Below the pieces are notes generated by a model. It worked only from the letters and a program-made list of their open reading frames with translations. It made no database searches and was not told the DNA's origin. Below are positions 52,826 to 58,308 of a stretch of DNA of 58,308 bases, one piece after another; position 1 is the stretch's first letter, and the number at the start of each line of letters is the position of its first letter. The position numbers and the translations under genes were made by a program. This stretch comes from CAZFLM01 sp964519955 (GTDB taxonomy: Bacteria; Armatimonadota; Chthonomonadetes; Chthonomonadales; CAJBBX01): contig CAZFLM010000039.1 of assembly GCA_964519955.1 (NCBI GenBank), positions 1-58,308 of the forward strand. The letters run 5' to 3'.

Positions 52826-53196
52826 CCCCGACGAACTCAGCCTCTGCCGCCATCGACGACCACATCGCCGGCTTCCCGCCCGCCACTCAGGCGATGCTCC
52901 GCGAGCTGCGCGCGCTGATCAGCGAAGCCGCGCCCAATGCAGTCGAGACGATCAGCTACGGCATTCCCACGTTCGACCTGCACGGCCGCCACCTCGTGCA
53001 CTTCGCCGGCTACAAGGGGCACATCGGCTTCTACCCGACCGCCAGCGGCATCGGCGCATTCAGAGACGAACTGGCCGGCTACAGGGTGAGTCGCGGCACA
53101 GTGCAGCTCCCCCTGGACAAGCCGCTGCCCGTCGACCTCATCCGCCGGATCGTCGAGTACCGGGTCGGCGAAGTGCTGCGCGCCCGGAAGCGCTAG
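52822..53196 (+). CDS. DUF1801 (YdhG-like) family protein
   Basis: 124 residues with the family layout: IDDHIAGFPPATQAMLRELRALI, ETISYGIPTFDLHGRHLVHFAGYKGHIGFYP, GTVQLPLDKPLPVDLIRRIV. DUF1801 members include the Bacillus iron chaperone Fra/YdhG, which binds iron for frataxin-like functions. It is translationally coupled to the cupin gene upstream. Confidence 0.9.
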   Translation: MTPTNSASAAIDDHIAGFPPATQAMLRELRALISEAAPNAVETISYGIPTFDLHGRHLVHFAGYKGHIGFYPTASGIGAFRDELAGYRVSRGTVQLPLDKPLPVDLIRRIVEYRVGEVLRARKR

Positions 53197-53305
53197 CCAC
53201 AGGTGTGCCTCGGTACCCATCGGCACGTGACACAATAGATGCGGAGCAGGCCGCGGCACGTCCGCCACGCGCAGCCCCCATTACGTCACCGAGGACGACT
53301 TGCCG

Positions 53306-54382
53306 ATGAAGAGCACCCGCGTCAACGAGATCGACCTCTTGCGCTTCCTGGCGGCGCTCGCGGTCGTCCTCTTCCACTATACGTTCCGGGGCTGTGCCGC
53401 AGGCGACGGCGCGACGGTCATGCACTACCCCTGGCTGGCGCCTGTCGGCAAGTACGGCCACCTCGGAGTTCAGTTGTTCTTCATGATCAGCGGGTTCGTC
53501 ATCTTGATGACGGCGGCCAGCGGAAGTCTGCGGCGCTTCGCCATATCCCGTGCAGTGCGGCTGTACCCCGCGTTCTGGGCATCCTGCACGTTCACGTTTC
53601 TGCTGACGCTGGCGATCGGCGCGCCTCACTTCCACGCCACCGTAGGCCAGTATCTGACCAACCTGACGCTGATGAGCGACTTCGTTGGGGTCCGCCCCAT
53701 GGATGGCGTCTACTGGTCGCTGTTCGTGGAGATACGGTTCTATGCCATGGTCGCTCTCGTGCTGGCCATCCGTCGCGTGGACCAGGCACCGTGGTTCATG
53801 GCGGTCTGGCTGCTGGTCTGCGCCGCCATGGAGTTGCTCGGCGTCAGCCGGATGCGCTCGTTCCTGATCGTGGACTACGCCGCTTACTTCGTGGCCGGAG
53901 CCACCTTCTACCTGATCTGGTCCAAGGGAGTGTCGCCGGCCAGAGCAGCCCTCATCGTGGCCTCCTGGGGTCTCGCCGTGCTGCAAGCGGTCCGAGATGT
54001 GCCCGCATTCCGCGCGACCTACCATACCGCAGCCAGCCCATTCGTCGTGGCGGGCATCGTGACGATGTTCTACGCCACCATGGGCCTGGTCGCGGTTCGG
54101 CGAACGGGGGCTCTGGGCCGAAGGCAGTGGATGATGGCCGGCTCTCTCACCTACCCGCTGTACCTGCTGCACCAGCATGCCGGCTACATGATGTTCAACA
54201 AGACCTACGCGGCGCTTGGGCCACACCTCTCTCTCGCTGGCATGCTCGCACTCATGTTGGCGCTGTCGTACGCTGTTCATGTGGGAGTCGAGCGCCGGTG
54301 CGCTCCCCGCATGAAGGCCGGCCTCAATACGCTCTGCGACCGCGCCCAGCGCTCCCTCGCGCGCCCGCGCCCGGCGCAGTAG
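53306..54382 (+). CDS. Acyltransferase 3 family membrane protein (OafA/YrhL-like)
   Basis: 358 residues. ATG 53306 has GAGGA ten bases upstream; TTG at 53300 is an alternative. About ten membrane helices are visible. The family opens with INEIDLLRFLAALAVVLFHY-like sequence, where the conserved RF and the catalytic His in LFHY appear, then GVQLFFMISGFVI and VYWSLFVEIRFY. It would O-acylate a surface sugar, peptidoglycan or polysaccharide. No capsule genes adjoin. Confidence 0.92.
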   Translation: MKSTRVNEIDLLRFLAALAVVLFHYTFRGCAAGDGATVMHYPWLAPVGKYGHLGVQLFFMISGFVILMTAASGSLRRFAISRAVRLYPAFWASCTFTFLLTLAIGAPHFHATVGQYLTNLTLMSDFVGVRPMDGVYWSLFVEIRFYAMVALVLAIRRVDQAPWFMAVWLLVCAAMELLGVSRMRSFLIVDYAAYFVAGATFYLIWSKGVSPARAALIVASWGLAVLQAVRDVPAFRATYHTAASPFVVAGIVTMFYATMGLVAVRRTGALGRRQWMMAGSLTYPLYLLHQHAGYMMFNKTYAALGPHLSLAGMLALMLALSYAVHVGVERRCAPRMKAGLNTLCDRAQRSLARPRPAQ

Positions 54383-54793
54383 CGGGAACCCCGGGCGCTT
54401 CGGCCTGACGGGCGGCGGCCGGGCGTCGATTGGCGGGCGGCTCCGTTCCCGCCGCTGGAAGGTCCGTCGTGGTCGCTATCGCAGCCAGCGGCTGTTGCTG
54501 GCCCACCGCCGGACCGAGCACACCCGCACGTTGGCGCTCCGTCTCGCTCATCGGAGGACTTCCTCCCATGCTCAGTCCCCGCCCAACCCGTCGGGCACGG
54601 AGCAGCCCAGCGATGGCGCACAACGGTCGTGCGCGACATGTGGCGCCTCTACTGCGGCAGGACGTGCCCTTGTCCGCTGGTTGACAACCGTGGCATCAGG
54701 ACGTACACTGATACCCGGTACCCGAGCAGCTTCAGGCACGGTGCCCGCCGGCTCTATCGAGAGGCCGCGCTGTGACGCCGAGTGCTGCATACG
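54383..54793. other. Intergenic stretch, nothing firm
   Basis: 411 bp downstream of the acyltransferase. A minus-strand frame beginning near 54548 encodes an Ala/Pro-rich peptide with a plausible GGAGG-like box upstream, but its composition is that of shadow ORFs and it runs antisense over the acyltransferase end. No other structure seen. Confidence 0.35.
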
Positions 54794-55078
54794 GTGAGCG
54801 TCTTCGTCGGCGCGCTCTGGCCCTTCCTTGAGTTCAGGAATGCCCTACCGGGCGCCCGAACGGTCCTCACGCAGGACATGGACATCCTGAAGGAGCTGAA
54901 GCCGGGCGAAGCGTACTACCGCGCCGTCTAGGCTGACGTGGAAGCACCACTCAGCCGCATCCACGGGAGGCCGAGGCGCCGGCGCAACCTGGGCATGCTG
55001 GTCTACGGCATCGCGCTGGCGCTCGGGTCGAGCGCCTGGCGCCTGAGACGCGGGCGCTCTTGCCACAGGCGGTCATGA
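54794..55078 (+). pseudogene. Small disrupted gene with in-frame TAG
   Basis: From GTG 54794 the frame reads VSVFVGALWPFLEFRNALPG ... DMDILKELKPGEAYYRAV, then TAG at 54929, then ADVEAPLSRIHGRPRRRRN and a hydrophobic helix (LGMLVYGIALALGSSAW) before TGA at 55076. The two halves read as one natural protein with a C-terminal membrane helix; a CAG-to-TAG change would account for the break. No family recognised. Alternatively the first half is a complete 45-residue peptide. Confidence 0.4.
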
Positions 55079-55101
55079 CGGTCTGCGAGGAGTTGGCACT
55101 G

Positions 55102-56025
55102 ATGCCCGCCAACCTGGACCAGGCTCGGTCGTTCCTGGAGGACCGCTTCGCCTGCCCGGTGACCGATGTCGGCCACCTCGGCGCGGGCGCGTGGTCGCAG
55201 GCGTTCGCCTTCCGCCGGGCAGACCACGACTACGTCATACGCTTCGGCGCGCATGGCGAGGACTTCGCCAAAGACCGCCTGGCTGCGACGCACGCGGGGC
55301 CCGCCCTGCCCATCCCCCGCATCCTGGAGCTGGGCCAAGCGCTCGGGGGCTACTACGCCATCTCGGAACGCGTGTTCGGCGGATACATCGACGACCTGGA
55401 CGAGGCACAGATGCGCGCGCTGCTTCCCGCGCTGTTTGCCGCGCTGGATGCGATGCGGCTGGCCGACGTGACGGGCACGACCGGCTGCGGCATGTGGAAC
55501 GCCGACGGCGCGGCACCCCATCCCACGTGGCGCGAAGCCCTGCTCGACGTCGCCAACGATCGGCCGACGGACCGCATCCACGGCTGGCGGGAGCGGCTGC
55601 GGCAATCGCCCATCGGCGTCGGCCCGTTCGACCAGGCCTATGCCTGCTTGGCCGCACTGGCCGCCTGCCTGCCCGAAGAGCGCCACCTGATCCACAGCGA
55701 CCTGCTCCACTGGAACGTGCTGGTGGACGGCGACGGGATCGCAGGGGTGCTCGACTGGGGCTGCGCCAAGTACGGCGACTTCCTCTACGACCTTGCGTGG
55801 ATCTGCTTCTGCCGCCACTGGTACCCCGCGTGGCAGTCGATCGACTTCCGAGCGGAAGCCCTGCGCCACTACGCGTCGATCGGCCTGGACGTGCCGCACT
55901 TCGACGAGCGCCTGCGCTGCTGCCAGATCCATATCGGGCTCGACAGCCTGGCGTACCTGGCCCACACCGGCGACTGGGCAGCGCTCGCCGAGACGGCGCG
56001 CATCACGCTGGAGTTGGCCAGATGA
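55102..56025 (+). CDS. Aminoglycoside phosphotransferase (APH)-fold kinase
   Basis: 307 residues. ATG 55102 is preferred because GAGGAG lies nine bases upstream; ATG 55075 is possible. The protein-kinase-like core has the nucleotide loop (GHLGAGAWSQAFAFRRADHDYVIRFG with the Lys position as Arg), the catalytic loop HLIHSDLLHWNVLVD and the metal motif VLDWGCAKYGDFLYDLAW. It would phosphorylate a small hydroxylated compound (an antibiotic, homoserine, choline or a sugar). Not a recognised resistance allele. It precedes tRNA-Gln. Confidence 0.9.
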   Translation: MPANLDQARSFLEDRFACPVTDVGHLGAGAWSQAFAFRRADHDYVIRFGAHGEDFAKDRLAATHAGPALPIPRILELGQALGGYYAISERVFGGYIDDLDEAQMRALLPALFAALDAMRLADVTGTTGCGMWNADGAAPHPTWREALLDVANDRPTDRIHGWRERLRQSPIGVGPFDQAYACLAALAACLPEERHLIHSDLLHWNVLVDGDGIAGVLDWGCAKYGDFLYDLAWICFCRHWYPAWQSIDFRAEALRHYASIGLDVPHFDERLRCCQIHIGLDSLAYLAHTGDWAALAETARITLELAR

Positions 56026-56045
56026 ACTCCGCGGGCGCGGAACCA

Positions 56046-56075
56046 TTGACAACCCCGCCCGCCTCACGGTAGTAT
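56046..56075 (+). promoter_or_regulatory. Sigma-70-type promoter of tRNA-Gln
   Basis: The -35 box TTGACA (56046-56051) and the -10 box TAGTAT (56070-56075) are 18 bp apart and end 10 bp before the mature tRNA 5' end. This is the clearest housekeeping promoter in the window and shows how a -35/-10 pair looks in this genome. Confidence 0.7.
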
Positions 56076-56085
56076 GTCGTGGCGT

Positions 56086-56157
56086 TGCCGGATAGCTCAA
56101 TTGGCAGAGCGGCTGACTCTGGATCAGCAGGTTCTAGGTTCGAGCCCTAGTCCGGCA
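56086..56157 (+). tRNA. tRNA-Gln (anticodon CTG)
   Basis: A 72-nt cloverleaf. Acceptor stem TGCCGGA/TCCGGCA; D-arm GCTC ... GAGC; anticodon stem GCTGA/TCAGC enclosing loop CTCTGGA with anticodon CTG at 56119-56121; T-arm CTAGG-TTCGAGC-CCTAG. The acceptor stem pairs fully. CCA is not encoded. It reads CAG codons and is the cognate of the GlnRS in this window. Confidence 0.97.
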
Positions 56158-56272
56158 GCTACACCCCCTCGTCGTGCTCCCTCCGTCGTCGTCGTGCCCG
56201 CCCTGCCGCACGTCTGGGCAGCAGAAAGGGCCCGGCATCGCGCCGAGCCCCTGCCAGTCTGGTGATCGCCCG

Positions 56273-58114
56273 TTAGCGCCCGACGATCGGCGACTCGCGC
56301 CCCGTCTCGGTCCACGCTCGCTCGCTCTTCGGCTTGTAGCCGCCGTCGCCCCAGTCGGATTCGGTGCGTTTCTGTCCGTTCTCGTAGTAGTTGGTCCAGA
56401 TCCCCACCTGGTTGCCGTCGCGGTTGGCGCCGGTCGTCTCGACCCGGCCGCTCTTGAAGTAGCGCGTGTACGGGCCGGTCCGTGCGCCGTGCAGGTATGT
56501 CTCCTCGAAGTACAGCTCGCCGGTAGGCCACCAGTGCCGCCAGACGCCCTCCGTCTTGCCCTCCACCACGCTCATCTCGTCGGTCTGGACGCCCTGCTTG
56601 TTCCACTCCCGGTAGCGCCCGTGCTTGACCTGCGCGCCGCCCTGCCCGACATAGTAGGTGTACTCCTGGAAGAGCTGCTTGTTCGGGTGATACGTGCGCA
56701 TCGTCAGAAGCTTGCGCCCGCCGCTCGCCTTCGCCTGGGAACCGGAGTAGCCGCCCTCGGCCACCGTCCAGTCGACGCCCCGATACGCGGGCGTCTTCAC
56801 TGCGTCGAGCCCGGTCAGCGCCACCGTGAGCGAGTACTGGCCGCCCTTGATGCCCGCCGGTAGGGGGATGTCCCACGACACGGTGCCCACCTGCGACCCG
56901 GCGAAGTGGGTCTCGCCGTAGCGCACGGCGGGCGAGGCGCCGGAGAGCGCGACAGCCGGGCCGCCCTCGGGCCTAAGCACAACCGAGTACTGCAACGTCT
57001 TTGCCGCCGCGTTGCCCGGCTTCGCGGCGGCAGCGTCGAAGGAGTCGCGCGGCTGGTCGAGGTTCGCACTGGGAATCGCTGCGAGCAGCTTGCGCCGCAG
57101 AGCCGCGCGCGACGGCCCCTCCGGCGCGTCGAGGTAGGCCGACGCCGCGGCGAAGGCTGCGCGGGTGCGCTCCAGCGCCTGCTTGATGGCCACCTCCCAG
57201 TCCGCGGTGAAGCGCCCGTACAGCTTCGAGTCGTTCACGCGGGCGAGCACGTGCAGCGCGCCACCATCGGAGCCGGTCACCTTGATCTCGACCGCCTTCT
57301 GCATCAGCTCGTAGGCCTTCGTGGAGGGCATGGGCGGGAACGCAACGGACTCCGGGTTGCCATGTGCCCCTGTCCCCGCCCGGTGCGTCGTGTAGAAGGC
57401 GAATGAAGCGTGCGAGCAGACGGTCGACGCCTCGACGTAGCGCTTGCAGAAGTACTCGCGCCGGTCTCCTGCCAACCCGCTGCCCTCCTGGTAGCGTGTC
57501 TCCTCGGGGAACGTCCGCTGGTAGGCGCTGAAGACGAACGAGGCGTACTTCGCGTCGCCGCCGGTAGTCGGGGCGGACCGCGCCACGGCCTCGGTCACCA
57601 CGTCGCCGTGCTTGCTGAAGACGTGCTTGGTCTCCAGCATCTCCAGTTCCTTGTGGTGCGGGGCATACAGCTCGTAGAAGCCGCCGTACTGGTTCACCAC
57701 GTCGTGCACGAAGATGTCGTTCACGTAGTGGGAGATCCAGCCGAGCGCGTAGGCCTTCTCGGCGTCGGTCCTGGCGCTGTCGAGCAGGTTCAGGGCCAGC
57801 AGCGCCTTGCGCGGGCTGTAGTGCGTCTCTCCTCCCACCACCGTCGACTTCGAGGCGAAGTTCAGCTCCGCCATCACCACGCCGCAGATATCCGGCCCCT
57901 GCGCGCCGCTGAGGTAGGCGGCCTGGTTCGCGTCGACCGCCCGCCGCGCCGAACCGGTGAGGAACGGCCTGGCCATCAGCGCCAGGTAGTCGTGGCTGGC
58001 CATCTGCCCGGCGCGTGCAGGCGCCACGACGGCCAGTGCGGCGAAGACGACGAGTGCAGTGAGCCGAGAGACCCGGCCGATGCCCGTGAACCGGGCCACG
58101 TCTCGATCGCGCAT
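56273..58114 (-). CDS. Exported zinc phospholipase C-like protein fused to YwqK/MORN-type repeats
   Basis: 613 residues. A signal peptide lies at about 12-35 (SRLTALVVFAALAVVAPARA). Residues 40-330 have the zinc-dependent phospholipase C / S1-P1 nuclease pattern: a His near the mature N-terminus (MASHDYLALMARPFL), ETHYSPRKALLALNLLD, then YALGWISHYVNDIFVHDVV with a run of His/Asp metal ligands. A beta-sandwich linker follows (350-470). The C-terminus (480-600) carries YwqK/MORN-like repeats (GRYREWNKQG, GVWRHWWPTGELYFEETY, GPYTRYFKSGRV, GIWTNYYENGQKRTE). The catalytic domain may be active on lipids; the repeats probably bind a surface. Confidence 0.82.
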   Translation of the reverse strand: MRDRDVARFTGIGRVSRLTALVVFAALAVVAPARAGQMASHDYLALMARPFLTGSARRAVDANQAAYLSGAQGPDICGVVMAELNFASKSTVVGGETHYSPRKALLALNLLDSARTDAEKAYALGWISHYVNDIFVHDVVNQYGGFYELYAPHHKELEMLETKHVFSKHGDVVTEAVARSAPTTGGDAKYASFVFSAYQRTFPEETRYQEGSGLAGDRREYFCKRYVEASTVCSHASFAFYTTHRAGTGAHGNPESVAFPPMPSTKAYELMQKAVEIKVTGSDGGALHVLARVNDSKLYGRFTADWEVAIKQALERTRAAFAAASAYLDAPEGPSRAALRRKLLAAIPSANLDQPRDSFDAAAAKPGNAAAKTLQYSVVLRPEGGPAVALSGASPAVRYGETHFAGSQVGTVSWDIPLPAGIKGGQYSLTVALTGLDAVKTPAYRGVDWTVAEGGYSGSQAKASGGRKLLTMRTYHPNKQLFQEYTYYVGQGGAQVKHGRYREWNKQGVQTDEMSVVEGKTEGVWRHWWPTGELYFEETYLHGARTGPYTRYFKSGRVETTGANRDGNQVGIWTNYYENGQKRTESDWGDGGYKPKSERAWTETGRESPIVGR

Positions 58115-58291
58115 GCGGATGCTGCCTCCTGGATGTGTCGCACCTGTGCCGAGGTCCGGACGCCGCGAAGCGCCCTATCTGCATTATGGCCGCCGGCTCC
58201 CCGGTACTCAGGCGTGTAGGAATCCCGCCGTCCCGCGCGAACTCTGGGGCCGGGAGGGGCGCCTGACGGATGCCCTCGATGGAGGCACAAC

Positions 58292-58308
58292 ATGAGCGGG
58301 GATGATGG
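58292..58308 (+). CDS. Start of a plus-strand gene cut by the window edge
   Basis: ATG at 58292 (MSGDDG readable) has TGGAGG at 58280-58285, a good ribosome-binding site at suitable spacing. Only six codons lie in the window, so neither product nor reality can be confirmed. Confidence 0.35.

Noticed and set aside
54324..54623. Minus-strand Ala/Pro-rich frame after the acyltransferase
   Set aside because: It overlaps the acyltransferase end in antisense and has shadow-like composition.

Overview
The window is a high-GC bacterial chromosome segment, largely coded on the minus strand up to about 47.6 kb and on the plus strand from 47.9 to 56.1 kb. The gene content points to Armatimonadota as the best guess, with Planctomycetota-like bacteria second. 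The clues are two pseudopilins with an N-terminal methylation motif and an H-x-DG-type C-terminal motif, each beside a GntR/LacI-type regulator, several secreted carbohydrate-active proteins, many DinB-fold proteins, RHS proteins and a KaiC/histidine-kinase operon. No rRNA, transposase, integrase, prophage or CRISPR array is visible. The taxonomic call is inference from gene content only.

Layout. 0-8.2 kb: the N-terminal part of a methyltransferase, then two N-terminally truncated RHS-repeat proteins, each followed by a candidate partner gene (a pentapeptide-repeat protein and a membrane protein). 8.5-13.0 kb: small accessory genes (a stalk-domain protein, a DsbA-like protein with a degenerate active site, a GlsB-type membrane protein, two zinc-ribbon paralogues) and a decayed response-regulator tail. 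13.3-14.8 kb: a B12-binding radical SAM enzyme. 15.1-20.6 kb: a tightly coupled five-gene signalling operon: unknown 139-aa protein, two-domain KaiC-like ATPase, hybrid histidine kinase, NarX-type histidine kinase and NarL-type response regulator. 21.7-25.7 kb: an intact VapBC pair and a decayed VapBC copy, the latter split from its duplicated flank by an insert carrying a WD40 propeller gene.

25.8-43.4 kb is a glycan-use region. It has a sugar ABC transporter (lipoprotein, two permeases) led by a six-hairpin-like enzyme, an AGE-family epimerase, two DUF4434-type secreted glycosidase-like proteins, and two copies of a module made of a GntR/LacI-type regulator, a pseudopilin and a small anchored protein. 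A palindrome of related half-sites (GTGTT/AACAC) lies just upstream of each regulator gene. 43.4-47.6 kb: three DinB genes, a BtrH-like protein and an exported GFA-fold protein. 47.9-56.2 kb: a 50-residue basic protein, glnS, a two-gene HNH cassette bracketed by copies of the glnS 3' end, small-domain proteins, an acyltransferase, a phosphotransferase, and tRNA-Gln(CTG) with its own promoter. 56.3-58.1 kb: a zinc phospholipase C-like protein fused to YwqK/MORN-type repeats.

The most unusual features are four. First, an 81-bp dispersed element in three copies has a terminal CTAG that supplies the TAG stop codon of the adjacent gene each time. Second, fragments of about 110-125 bp of neighbouring genes (response regulator, permease, glycosidase-like gene, glnS) are duplicated again and again. 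Third, the HNH cassette sits between direct repeats of the glnS 3' end. Fourth, the KaiC-kinase operon is very tightly packed. All functional calls come from reading the sequence; no database search was run.
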